A program made the translations under genes and the position numbers. A stretch of 64,000 nucleotides of DNA from Trichopria drosophilae (lineage: Eukaryota > Arthropoda > Insecta > Hymenoptera > Diapriidae). Shown here piece after piece: positions 1 to 10,597 of the stretch. The stretch is from positions 212,577,501 through 212,641,500 of the forward strand of contig CM059582.1 in NCBI GenBank assembly GCA_030407085.1, in the 5' to 3' direction. Below the pieces are notes generated by a model that did no database searches, was not told the origin of the DNA, and worked only from the letters and a program-made list of their open reading frames with translations. Within the stretch, counting starts at the first letter, position 1. Each line of letters starts with the position of its first letter.

Positions 1-1
1 C

Positions 2-213
2 GGATATGATAAACGGAATTTTTTTATAAACCCTGTGGATGAAAAAAAAAGATATTTGTTCTTGCAGATGTTCCGCACCTACTAAAATTATTACGAAATA
101 ATTATTTAGATTCAGGCTTCATTGTTGATGGTGAAGTTCTGGATAAAACAATACTTGAAGAATTGCTACAAATAGATCAAGGGGAAACAAAAGTTGCGTT
201 CAAACTTACTATG
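2..213 (+). pseudogene. P-element (THAP9-like) transposase fragment
   Basis: An open frame runs in from the left edge and stays open for about 70 codons. It contains the word ADVPHLLKLLRN, which I recognise as typical of the RNase-H-like core of P-element/THAP9 transposases, followed by YLDSGF. The frame is cut at about position 213, where sequence identical in reverse complement to the R1-clade ORF1 begins, so the fragment was truncated by a rearrangement or insertion. Neither start nor end is in the window. The family call rests on this short motif only. Confidence 0.6.
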
Positions 214-934
214 ACGCACCGTCCGCTGCCTTAATCTTGATGGCATCGGGGCGGAAGGGTCGGAAGCCGGCTTTTGATTAGGGCTTCCCCCTGTGTCGCT
301 TGCCGACATCCGTTCCCTGCTGCTGCTGATGTTGTTGCTGCTGCTGCTGCTGCCGTTGTTGCTGTCGTTGCTCCTGCGGATGTTGTTGCGGTTGTTGTTG
401 CTGCAGCTGCTTCGCCTTCTTCTTTAGGCCGTTTCTGACCACCGTAACCCAGTCCTGGTCTTCCGACTGGGGTTGCCGCCGTTGTTCTGCAGCTGGTGGT
501 ACGGGGCGTTCCTCTTTATCCGCTTCTTTCCCGACCCGTTTTATCGCTGGCAGCTTCAGCGGCGAGGGTCCTTTACGCTCCGGACGTTCGGGGGGCTTAC
601 GGAATAGGGGCGACGTTTGGCTCGCCCCGTCCTGGCAGGTGACCGACGCCTGCGAAGCCCCCGAACTTTCTCGTGCCTTGGCGTAATGGCTAAAGGCACG
701 CAGTGTGCCTCTGGCCATATTCTTGAGCTCCCTGTGGAGATTTTTCTTTTCCTGGATAAATTCCACAAGGAGCTGAAGTTTTTCTTCCAAGCGCTCGAAA
801 CTTACAGTTTCCTGCGCCTTTCCTGACATAGTGTCACTTGTAGCATTTAATGCTGATGGGGCTGAGTGACCAACCCCAACAACACTGCGTGGTTCGTCAC
901 TTCCATGGTATTTACCGACTCCAAACCCTCTCTG
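214..934 (-). pseudogene. Inverted partial copy of R1-clade retrotransposon (5' UTR and ORF1 part)
   Basis: This block is the reverse complement of the 5' part of the retrotransposon at 3.1-4.17 kb, including the acidic/basic and polyglutamine stretches of ORF1. The longest open frame is 278-829 (183 aa). It ends at an in-frame stop just after the polyglutamine tract, where the other copy reads through. Relative to the copy at 3.1-4.2 kb it lacks the bases corresponding to about 3176-3496, joining the conserved 5' segment (about 886-934) directly to ORF1 sequence. It carries no zinc knuckles and no ORF2. It is a non-functional fragment lying head-to-head with the longer copy. Confidence 0.85.
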
Positions 935-977
935 GTGTGTTGTGTGTGCGTGCGTGCGTGCATGCGTGCGTGCGTGC

Positions 978-1048
<71 letters not shown>

Positions 1049-1057
1049 TGTGTGTGT
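935..1057. repeat. (TG)n/(TGCG)n microsatellite
   Basis: An almost pure TG tract with TGCG variants at its left end. It abuts the 5' end of the inverted R1-clade fragment and mirrors the CA tract at 3003-3130 next to the other copy. Long open frames of alternating Cys/Val here are artefacts of the repeat. Confidence 0.95.
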
Positions 1058-1091
1058 TTAAATAAAGCAATATTTAATTTTATTGGATCCG

Positions 1092-2682
1092 TTAATATTG
1101 CACAATACTTTTAGGTTCTGAATTTCCGGAATATTTCATTACTGTTATTGATTTATCTGGCGACACTAGAAATCCATGAGAAGTTGAAATGTTTGGTATC
1201 GGCGGTGCCGCGGAAAATCGTTTCTGTAAGGATTTTCTAACTTTTTCATGGTCCTTCACATCATAATGTAAAAATTGAATGGACTTAAATTTTTCTACTG
1301 CCAACTCAAAGAGATTCCTACACGTCAATATTGCATCCTTTGGCGCGGCCTGAAGACTAGCTCGTCTAGCTTCACGTTTTAAAATTGCTCCTACACCATC
1401 GCATGCACCCTTCCCAAGAGCAGTTGCATGAAAGTGCCAGTCAGCTGATAAACCAAAATCTTCTTCATGATGCACCAAATTACTCATTTAAAACCGGTTT
1501 TTGTAATGTTGTTTTGCACCATCGCTGACGTAAATAATTTTTTTTGCTTGCGGGCACGTTTTTTTTTATTTCTGGGATTACTAGTGTTTGCATAATGTAA
1601 ACTGCTGAAACATCATGGCTTGTACTCTCAGAAAGAAGGATTACACTTTTATGAGCTATACCCATGTCAGTTTTGTAGTAAAATACCACCGGGTGGACTG
1701 TACACTGATCGTTATTATAATGATATGCTTGTGCAGCATCTTGAATTAAAAAAGCAAAATTTTCGGAAAAATCTGTATGCACTAGTACTTCGTCTTTTTT
1801 CAAATTGTCTTTAATATCTTTGATATATCGGGATTGGTTCTTAGAAAGAAAGTGATGTGGGAGAAGGGTTTGCATGCTAGTACAGAACTCTGCAACGAAA
1901 TCATCGGCTGCTACACATTCTTTCTTCAAAGTGCATCTATCAGTTGATTGCCATACGCTAAAAATTACTTCTAATATACCCCCGATTGGAAATTGTGCGT
2001 ATTTTTTTTTAAACTGGTTATGAAGACTTTTAACATCGGAAAGTAGTAAGCGTTTCTGTTTTCTTTCTTTTGTATGATTTTGTTTTACCATTATCACGTC
2101 CTTCTGATTCGGCATAATTCGACTATTCTCGTCGTCCTCATATAAGCTTATGACGTTATCAATAGTATCCTTTGATAATGTGTTACCGGATTTCGCAACT
2201 GGCATTGCTAAAATACCTTTAGATTCCTTCAATTTTCTTGCCTTTCTAACTGCCTGTCTTGAAGTTCCAAACTCGTTTGCTGTTTTGTTGATACTCCAGC
2301 AATCAGGTGCTATGGTGAGAATCATAACCCGTACAGGATCATTGCTAGGTAAGCTTGAAAATACAGTTTTTAAGCCATTTAGCATCTCCTCTAACTCTTC
2401 TTCTCTGGACAAATGTAACCGTTTTTCCGGTGAAGGGCTGTCATCGTCATCTTCTGATCCCAAAAGATTTCTGTTTTCAGATTCGACAGATTGGCCACTT
2501 TCGTTGACATTTAGATTTGAATATTTTCTACAAGAATAGCAAACCTTTTCATTTCCAGAATATTGTGGAAAGACTTGCAACATATTCTTGGTCATCGTTC
2601 TTAAAGATTTACCAACATGATTGGCAAGATTATAAGGGTTGCAGCATCTATCTGAACGGCTTTTGAGACTTGAACTTGACAT
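1092..2682 (-). pseudogene. DDE-transposase-like gene of uncertain family, broken
   Basis: Two abutting frames form one gene. The first (2682 down to 1480, start chosen at the ATG at 2680-2682 rather than the upstream in-frame ATG) begins with a cysteine-rich segment (SDRCCNPYN, then CYSC), has an acidic stretch and a short helix-turn-helix-like segment (TANEFGTSRQAVRKARK), and continues through VHTDFSENFAFLIQDAAQA. The second (1487-1092) carries EEDFGLSADWHFHATALGKGACDGVG. The Asp-containing word SDGAKQH lies between them in a different frame from the first part, so an A-run frameshift near 1.54 kb and an in-frame TAA just before 1487 break the gene. The D...D...E/H-rich words resemble DDE (MULE-like) transposase cores in arthropod proteins of unknown name. 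I do not assign a named superfamily. It sits between two inverted R1-clade copies. Confidence 0.6.
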
Positions 2683-3002
2683 AGTTAAATTATGAAGGCA
2701 AAACTGAATAAAACTACAAATTATCTGCAAATGAAAAAAGGACATCCAAAAACCAAGTATTGGAGAGAGTATTTAAATTTTAATTAGATATATCACTAAC
2801 TACAATAGTGTACCTCACATAAAATAACCGATCGTTAAGTATTTTCCATTACACATAGAATGAAAAGTATATGGCACCATTAGTACAAATTCATTCATCT
2901 TCTGTCAGCTTATTATTGCGAGTTCATTGACGATCCTTCGTATGACTACGACGATTCTGTCTCCACTTGCGAGAAGGCTACCGGTGCACCGAGCCACTAA
3001 TG

Positions 3003-3130
3003 TGCACACGCAGACGCACACACACTCACTCACCCACCCACCCACACACGCGCGCGCGGGCGCGCGCACACACACACGCACACACACACACACACACACA
3101 CGCACACACGCACGCAAACACACACACACC
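3003..3130. repeat. (CA)n microsatellite, imperfect
   Basis: CA-rich tract with CACT, CCCA and CGCG interruptions, followed at 3131-3175 by a short segment that is present in inverted form at 886-934. It mirrors the TG tract at 935-1057. Confidence 0.95.
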
Positions 3131-3200
3131 AGAGAGGGTTTGGAGTCGGTAAATACCGTGGAAGTGACGAACCATAGGGTCCAGATCTCTGATGTGACAT

Positions 3201-3201
<1 letters not shown>

Positions 3202-3238
<37 letters not shown>
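3202..3238. repeat. (CA)n tract immediately 5' of the R1-clade element
   Basis: A pure CA run of about 37 bases directly upstream of the presumed 5' UTR (about 3240-3384). Together with the AC run at 7880-7924 it brackets the retrotransposon. Confidence 0.9.
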
Positions 3239-3240
<2 letters not shown>

Positions 3241-3384
3241 GCCGGAGTCTTGCTGGTTCCTTCTAACGGGCGCGTCCCCAGGTGGCGGATCGGGGAATGC
3301 TGGTAAAAGGTATCGGAGAAATAAAATACCCGACGCGGACCAAAGAACTAGCTAGGGGAAGGAACCCCGAATAAGAAACCAAGT

Positions 3385-4779
3385 ATGGAAGATCAGCTGC
3401 AGATAAAAGCTTACGGTGCAGGGGTTGGATCCCCAGTACCGGCGTCGGGTACGAGTGAGCAAGCGGGCTCTCCGGCGTCGTTATCAGGCAACCGCAGTGT
3501 TGTTGGGGTTGGTCACTCGGCCCCAACAGCATTAAATGCTACAAGTGACATTCTGTCAGGAAAGGCGCAGGAGACTGCAAGTTTCGAGCGCCTAGGAGAA
3601 AAACTCCAACTCCTTGTGGAATTCATCCAGGAAAAGAAAAATCTCCACAAGGAGCTCAAGAATATGGCCAAAGGCACACTGCGTGCCTTTGGCCATTACG
3701 CCAGGGCACGAGAAAATTCGGGGGCTTCGCAGGCGTTGATCACCTGCCAGGACGGGGCGAGCCAAACGTCGCCCCTATTCCGTAAGCCCCCCGAACGGCC
3801 GGAGCGTAAAGGACCCTCGCCGCTGAAGCTGCCGGCGACAAAACGGGTCAGGAAAGAAGCGGATAAAGAGGAACGCCCCGTACCACCAGCTGCAGAACAA
3901 CGGCGGCAACCCCAGTCGGAAGACCAGGACTGGGTTACGGTGGTCAGAAACGGCCTAAAGAAGAAGGCGAAGCAGCTGCAGCAGCAACAACCGCAACAGC
4001 ACCAGCAGCAACAACATCCGCAGCAGCAACAACAGCAACAACGACGGCAGCAGCAGCAGCAGCAGGGAACGGATGTCGGCAAGGGACACAGGGGGAAGCC
4101 GGAATCAAAAGCCGGCCTTCGACCCTTCCGCCCCGATGCCATCAAGATCAAGGCAGCGGACGGTGCGTCATATGTCGACATCCTGAAAACCATAAAAGCT
4201 GCGCCAGAACTGCAACAGTTAGGAGAAAGGGTGACCGCCATCAGGCGGACGAAAGCAGGCGAACTGCTCATAGAGCTTGCAACGCCTGGCGTGTGCACCC
4301 AAGAGCTCCAAGCAGCGGCCACGTCCATCCTAAAAGGGACAGCTGTCGTACAGGCACTGTCCCATAAGGAAGCCATCACCATCAAGGACATGGACGAGGC
4401 CACAACTCGGGAGGAGGTGGCACAGGCCATCATTGAGATGACTTCACCGGAAGCAGTGACCCCTGAGAATATCAAGCTCAGGGGAGCATATAGCGGAACC
4501 CAGGCGGCCAATATCTTGCTTCCCGTCGCAGTAGCAAACACACTGCTGCAAAAGGGGAAGATTAAAATTGGCTGGGTTAATTGCCGGGTTCGACTGCGCG
4601 AGGGACCCCCACGCTGTTACAGGTGCCACGAGAGCGGACATCTGGCAAGGGGTTGTAAGAGCGCGGTCGATCGCTCGGCGCAGTGCTTCCGGTGTGGCAA
4701 GGAGGGCCACAAGATTGAGGACTGCGTAGCCAAACATCGGGCAACGCAGGAGGTTGGAGCACAGACCAACAATGGCTAA
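3385..4779 (+). CDS. ORF1 (gag-like RNA-binding protein) of R1-clade element
   Basis: 464 residues. The N-terminal half is low-complexity with a probable coiled-coil (LVEFIQEKKNLHKELKNMA) and a polyglutamine block around residues 198-230. The central part (about 250-400) is the conserved gag-like domain of this clade, and the C-terminus has two CCHC zinc knuckles: CYRCHESGHLARGC at about 411-424 and CFRCGKEGHKIEDC at about 434-447. ORF1 proteins of this clade coat the element RNA and form the ribonucleoprotein. The frame is open from the ATG at 3385 to the TAA at 4777-4779, and the ORF2 ATG (4772) lies inside the last codons in another frame. The polyglutamine length differs from the inverted copy at 0.3-0.8 kb. 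It looks intact although its ORF2 is dead. Confidence 0.9.
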   Translation: MEDQLQIKAYGAGVGSPVPASGTSEQAGSPASLSGNRSVVGVGHSAPTALNATSDILSGKAQETASFERLGEKLQLLVEFIQEKKNLHKELKNMAKGTLRAFGHYARARENSGASQALITCQDGASQTSPLFRKPPERPERKGPSPLKLPATKRVRKEADKEERPVPPAAEQRRQPQSEDQDWVTVVRNGLKKKAKQLQQQQPQQHQQQQHPQQQQQQQRRQQQQQQGTDVGKGHRGKPESKAGLRPFRPDAIKIKAADGASYVDILKTIKAAPELQQLGERVTAIRRTKAGELLIELATPGVCTQELQAAATSILKGTAVVQALSHKEAITIKDMDEATTREEVAQAIIEMTSPEAVTPENIKLRGAYSGTQAANILLPVAVANTLLQKGKIKIGWVNCRVRLREGPPRCYRCHESGHLARGCKSAVDRSAQCFRCGKEGHKIEDCVAKHRATQEVGAQTNNG

Positions 4780-7689
4780 GGTGCTCCAAATAAACCTCAA
4801 TCACTGTGCGGTGGCCCAGGACCTGATGTTTCAACTGGTCAAGGAGGAGAAGGCCGATATCGCCGTCATCAGCGAGGCTTACCGGGACCTTTGTAAACCG
4901 AGCTGGGTGAAGGATTCTACCAGCAAGGCGGCCATCTGGGTGTGTCGGAATCTCCACATATCCAATAAGATGTCCGACCCCCTGCCCAGCTTCACGTGGG
5001 TGGAGGTGGCTGGTATAAGACTATACAGTTGCTACCTCCCTCCCAGTCTTACCATCGACGAGTTCCAAGGATCCCTGGAGGCCATCGTCGCCAGTGCAAG
5101 AACCTCCCGACTCCCGTTAGCGATCGGGGGGGACTTCAATGCATGGGCGACGGAATGGGGTAGCGCGAAGACCAACCATCGAGGATATGCCCTCATTGAG
5201 GCCTTCTCGTTACTGGAGTTGGAGATTGCTAACACGGGGGGAAAGCCGACCTACTCCAAGGCCGGCAAGTCCTCCGTAGTCGACCTGACCTTCGTCGACC
5301 CAAAATTAATGGGGGACGGGTTGGGCTGGAAAGTTAGCGACCGATACACGGGCAGTGACCATCAAGCCTTGGTGTACCAGCTCCAACTGACCGGCAGACC
5401 AGTAGGAAAGGTGCAGAGCGCAAGCAAAGAGAGATGGGCACCGGCCACCTTCGATCGGGAAATGTTCCTCTACAGCTTGGAACAGACGGAGGTGGAGGGA
5501 ACAGCAGAGGAGAGAGCCCGATGCCTCTCCCGAGCCATAACAGCGGCTTGCGATGCCTCTATGGCCGTGAAGACAAATCCTCGCGGCCGACCCCCAGTTT
5601 ACTGGTGGAACGAGGAAATCGCAAATGTCCGCCGAGAGTGCCTTCGGGCTCGAAGGCTGCACCAGAGAGCAATCCATAAGCCCCGGTACTACCAACTGGC
5701 CGCGGACTATGAAAGAAAGAAAAAGAGGCTCAAGATTGCCATCAAAGCCGCAAAAAGAAAGTGCTGGCAAGACTTTTGTGAGGAGGTGGACCGCGATCCC
5801 TGGGGGCGACCGTATAAAACGGTCATGAATAAGATCAAGCCCAGGGGACCCAACGCACCATCATGTCCATCCTTCCTTGGCAAAGTCGTCGGCCATTTAT
5901 TCCCAGAACAGCGGCAACGGCCGATTGGCACTGGCCTGATGGCAATTGCTGGTGCAGCCGAGCTGCTAGATGTTACCGAAGCCGAAGTAATGATGGCTGC
6001 TAAGAAGATCTCCACCCGTAAGGCCCCAGGAATGGATGGGGTACCTGGAATGGCAGTGAAGATCGCAGCGCTGAATGTGCCAACCATCTTCACATTGACA
6101 TTCAGTGCTTGCCTGAAGGAAGGATGCTTCCCGGCGCAGTGGAAGGAACAGAGGTTGGTGCTGCTGTCTAAGGGAAACAAACCACCGGACGACCCATCCT
6201 CATTCCGACCGCTCTGCATGCTTGACATCTCCGGGAAGCTATATGAGAGGGTTATCTGTGCCAGACTGGAAACAGCCATCGAAAATGCCGGAGGTCTTTC
6301 CGAAAACCAGTTCATGTGTGCCATCATTGCCCTGGATATACGGAACGCATTCAATTCGGCCAGGTGGGATTGCATCATGCACTCGAAGATCTGAAGGTGC
6401 CTCTCTACCTAAGAGAAGCCATCTCAAGCTACCTAACAGAACGAACCCTGTATTATGACACCGATGACGGCAGGCACTCCTACAACATCACGGGAGGCGT
6501 GCCACAGGGTTCGGTTCTGGGACCCTTGCTCTGGAACGTCTTATATGACGGACTGCTCAGGCAATCCCTTCCAGACGGGGTGTCCATGGTAGCTTTTGCA
6601 GACGACCTTGCACTAATCGTCGTCGCGAAGACCATCGACGAGGTGCAATTTAGCGGAGATGAAGCTATCGAGGTAGTAGCTAGGTGGTTGAGCAACCATG
6701 GGTTAGATCTGGCGGCTGAGAAGACGGAGGCGGTGCTCATCTCTCGAACGAAGAAAAGGGTATACGCCACCTTCACGGTGGAAGATAGGCAGATCAGGAC
6801 GGTGGACACTATTAGATATCTTGGAGTCACTCTAGATGCGCGGCTGTCGTTCAAACAACACCTAATGAACGCAGGCGCAAAGGCTTCCAAAGTGGCTCGT
6901 ACGCTCTCCAGCATCATGCCCAATATGGGGGGGCCGAAACAGCCGCGACGGTCCCTGCTTTCATCGGTAGTAAGCTCCGTTATCCTTTACGGGGCACCGA
7001 TCTGGGCTGATGCCATGAACATCCATAAGAGGTACGGAGCCACCTGCCGGCGGGCTTTTAGAACAGCCGCCCTAAGAGTGGCCCGTGCCTACCGTTCTGT
7101 ATCGGACATCGCTCTCTCGGTGGTCGCGGGACTCCCTCCCATAGACCTTCTTGCTATGGAGAGGGCAGCAGTACACCGCGAAGGCAGGTGTATAAGGCAG
7201 GACATCGCCGACCAGGAGCCGAACCACGACAAATGGTCCATGAGGACCATAGAAGAGTGGCAAAAAAGATGGGATTCAGCGGAGTCGGGGCGGTGGACCC
7301 ACTGCGTCATCCCAGATGTAGCAAAATGGACGGGCAGACAACACGGATACACCACCTTTCATCTCACCCAGGTGCTCACCGGGCACGGCTGCTTTCGCAG
7401 CTACTTACATCGTTTCCGCATTTACCAAAGTGCGGAGTGCCCGGCATGCCCTGCTGTCGACGAAGACGTGGCCCATGTCCTCTTCCACTGCCCGAGATTT
7501 GCAGCGGAACGGGAACAGTTCCGGATCTCGGTAGGAGGACCACTAACACCTGAGGGCATTGGGGAATGTCTGCTTGCCTCACAAGAGGGATGGGACGCGG
7601 TGGTCATAATCGCCACCTCCATCATCGATAGGCTGAATGCCATCAGAAGAGAAGAAGACGGAAGAGGCAACAACATCGCCCAGACTTGA
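4772..7689 (+). pseudogene. ORF2 (APE endonuclease-reverse transcriptase) of R1-clade element, broken
   Basis: The start is the ATG at 4772, overlapping the ORF1 stop. The first about 220 codons are an APE-type endonuclease: LQINLNHC, ISEAYRD, GGDFNAWATEWG and GSDHQALVY are the expected metal and catalytic blocks. Reverse transcriptase begins near 5.95 kb (KAPGMDG, SSFRPLCMLD) and continues with GVPQGSVLGPLLWN and the active-site word FADDLALI. The C-terminus has CPACPAVDEDVAHVLFHC, the zinc-binding motif usual in R1-type ORF2. Two lesions lie together. After LSENQF (about 6.31 kb) the expected RT residues are missing and the protein jumps to IIALDIRNAFNSARW. A frameshift near 6.37-6.39 kb then ends the first frame at 6394, while the second frame runs 6316-7689. 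The element could not encode a working RT. Confidence 0.85.
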
Positions 7690-7878
7690 AGAGCCAAAAC
7701 ATCGGCGGAGGGCCTACTGAGGCAAAGACTGCCCCCCTCGAAGTAATGCCTTGCGGCGGTTTCCGAGGGGGGAATCACAGTCGGAGCGGAGGTGGTTTTT
7801 GCGGGTGGGAGCCCCGCACTCCTGCTGGCACCGGCTGGCAGGGATGGCTGGTAGAGCTTTCCATCGTCGCTTCGGAAA

Positions 7879-7879
<1 letters not shown>

Positions 7880-7927
<48 letters not shown>

Positions 7928-7940
7928 CTCACACACACGC
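7880..7940. repeat. (AC)n tract at 3' side of R1-clade element
   Basis: A pure AC run (7880-7924) followed by CTCTCACACACACGCG. With the tract at 3202-3238 it suggests the element sits in AC microsatellite, though UTR-like sequence follows it to about 8063. Confidence 0.9.
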
Positions 7941-8063
7941 GCTAAATCTCACACAGGTGACGGCAAGGGGAACCACCTGATCAAAGCACCCTGAAGAGAT
8001 GTAAATCCGAACGTGCGACCTCCACGCGGTACATCTCGGGTAACGCTAATGCCGTCGGTTAAC

Positions 8064-10526
8064 AAAAGTTTTACTATTCATGAATTTTTATTTCAAGAAC
8101 GATTCATTTTTACGAAAATTTACAAGACAGCATTTGTGTTTAGAATTTCACGTAGAATATGTCCAGATTTTTAGAATAAAAATTCCAAGCTTTGATATTC
8201 CATCCGCCATATTGGATCCGCCATTTTGAGTTTTTCTAAATACCATATAAGGAAGGCAAAGTACGTATACGAACTGACAATTAAGGTGTGAACTAAATTT
8301 TTTATTGCGTCTTATTGTACTGTTTTTGCAGGGTTAATAATTATTTTTTGTTACTTTTCTTCTTCTGGGCGCGATATTGTGTCCGCCATTTTGAAATTTC
8401 GAAAAAGGCCACACGGCATTCGAAAGTAGAGACATTAAGCTAAATTTTAAGCCTAAACAAACCTTGTTTGGTGCAAGTGAATTTTGGACAGGTGGGGTGT
8501 CCAGTTCACGTGGAACGTCTCATATATATATATATATATATATAAAATCGACATTATACAATTCAACAATATTCGGATAACATTATACCCAGTAGGCTAT
8601 AACCATCAGTAGATGGTTGACCGAGGGATCCTTTATAACCGAATGAAAATTCCATTTCTGCGATGGGTGCGCGACCGCACCTAGCGGCTACAAATCAAAG
8701 TAATGTCACAGTGTTTCACTGTTTCCTTTTGAATTTTCTGTTACAGTTTCGTAATTTTCTGATGTTATAACGTAATGGTACTTTCTGTTATCGAATTCAG
8801 TAAAATTCTGTTACTTCGGTAACATAAAAGTATCCGAAATTTCTGAACATTTCTACCAGTGTATTTTATATCGTTAAAATGACGTTAATTTTTTATTCTA
8901 CTTGATTGCTCATTAGATTTTGGAAAAACACCTGTAGCCTATACAAGAAACCGTAGCCTTTAACATGGTCTGCCCTATGTTCGGACGTACCTATGATACT
9001 CTGTATATAAATACATTTATATGAAATTATTATACCGCAAATTGAGAATAGTTCATATACAAATTTATATCTGTAAATGATCCCAGTTGTAATCTTCATT
9101 TTTATTATGCGTCTCAAAAGCATTTTATTAAATAAATTTTAATAACATATATTCAAATATATATAAATTGACATATATACTTAATCATAGATTTTAGGTA
9201 TCGAGACGCCGCAATTTGAAGATAAAAACCAAGGACCAGGTATCATACCGATATACAATATTATGATACAACAGGAGAGACGTTAGTGTGACGAAATATC
9301 ATGAAATACAAGCCGAACATTTCGTTTATTATACGTATAAAATAATATTACAGAAGTCAATCATTCGATAATCAAATACTTATAATAATAATACTAGAAA
9401 ATACGAAATAAGGAGTTTAAATTACATAATCATCATAATACATCGCATAAATCAAATAATTCAATTTACTCATTATCCTTATTAATGTTAAAATTGTCAA
9501 AAATATATTTCAACATAATAAAATTAGACATAATCGATAAACACCTTTTAGTGAACATGTCAGAAAAATTGAACATCGATTAAGTCCATGTGAACATAGC
9601 ATAACTAAATATTTACTACACATTAAAAATATTTCACATAACATTATAAATCTTAATCGAATGTTTTACATAAATCAAAAGCTAAGTTTAATTATATAAT
9701 AGAAGTCAAATTTACGCCTATAATTGAAAATTGAGACGAGAGAGAGAGTAAGAATACCAACGTACGATTTTTACTGCATCTTGTAGAGAGTTCTGCTGAG
9801 TAACCATAATTTCCATTACATGAAATTCTTCATCTTCTTATAAATGGATTATTTGATTGATTAATCCCAAAGTTGTCATAATGTCTTATGCGTGTCCTTT
9901 CCTGAAGCCCGCCATGCGGTCGATGATCCAGATTTGGACGCCATTTTCTCTACTTGACGTTGCTTCCTCGAATACATTTCCGTTCGTCAATAAAACCTTT
10001 AATCTTGATGATAATTAGCGTCATTCAATAAATAAGTTAATTTCAGTGAAATGAAATTCGATACGGAAGGAATTGGCTTGAAGAGAATGCTAGTGATATC
10101 GCGGATGAAAACAGAATGAATTTGTTTTCAAAATGAAGTTTTTCACGAATCACTTCAGACATCGTTCTGTTCACTGGTATAAATTCGAACTCAACATGGC
10201 GTCACTCGTATTGCCGCATGGCGTTATAATTCCGAATTCAAATCTCGATGATACGGAAAATGAATTTAAATCACAGAGATCACAGGAAGACACTCTCGAG
10301 ATAAGGTAGCTTAATCACCGATTCATTTCTCCATACTCCGAATTTAATAAATAATTAAACAACGCCTCTTAGCCACGGTACTGACGCGATGCTCGAACAT
10401 ACATAAGTGAAAGTCTTTTTCAAGCGGCGATTTTCGTAGTCCACCAGCAACGTGTTCGAAATGTTTGTTGGCGCCATCTTGTAATATTTGCGCAAAAACC
10501 TATTGCGCATCTTATCGCCTACCGCG

Positions 10527-10530
<4 letters not shown>
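8064..10530. other. AT-rich stretch, no gene recognised
   Basis: No convincing coding frame. It holds one diverged unit of the GGATCCGCCATTTT repeat family at about 8190-8240 and again at 8370-8400, a short (TA)n run at 8521-8544, and otherwise AT-rich sequence. A 76-codon frame on the minus strand near 9 kb has no recognisable features and I treat it as chance. Confidence 0.6.

Positions 10531-10531
<1 letters not shown>

Positions 10532-10594
<63 letters not shown>
10532..10594. repeat. (CT)n microsatellite
   Basis: A pure CT tract of about 63 bases. A minus-strand frame of alternating Arg/Glu across it is an artefact. Confidence 0.95.

Positions 10595-10597
<3 letters not shown>

Larger units (their letters stand above)
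3240..8063 (+). mobile_element. R1-clade non-LTR retrotransposon, degenerate
   Basis: A two-ORF non-LTR element: 5' UTR (about 3240-3384), gag-like ORF1 with two CCHC knuckles, ORF2 with APE-type endonuclease, reverse transcriptase and a C-terminal cysteine/histidine motif, then a 3' UTR. ORF1 and ORF2 overlap by 8 bases, as is usual in the R1 clade. AC tracts lie at both ends, which recalls R1-clade families known to insert into AC-type microsatellites (Mino, Waldo). ORF2 is disabled by an internal deletion and a frameshift near 6.31-6.39 kb. The exact 3' end is uncertain. I see no poly(A) tail, and sequence resembling UTR continues past the AC tract to about 8063. Confidence 0.85.

Noticed and set aside
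850..1114. Plus-strand frames of repeated Cys/Val over the TG tract (also 2905-3238 and 7422-7938)
   Set aside because: They are translations of dinucleotide microsatellite and have no conserved domain.
3696..4541. Long minus-strand frame (281 codons, poly-Cys)
   Set aside because: Antisense of the ORF1 polyglutamine gene; the poly-Cys run is the CAG-type repeat read backwards.
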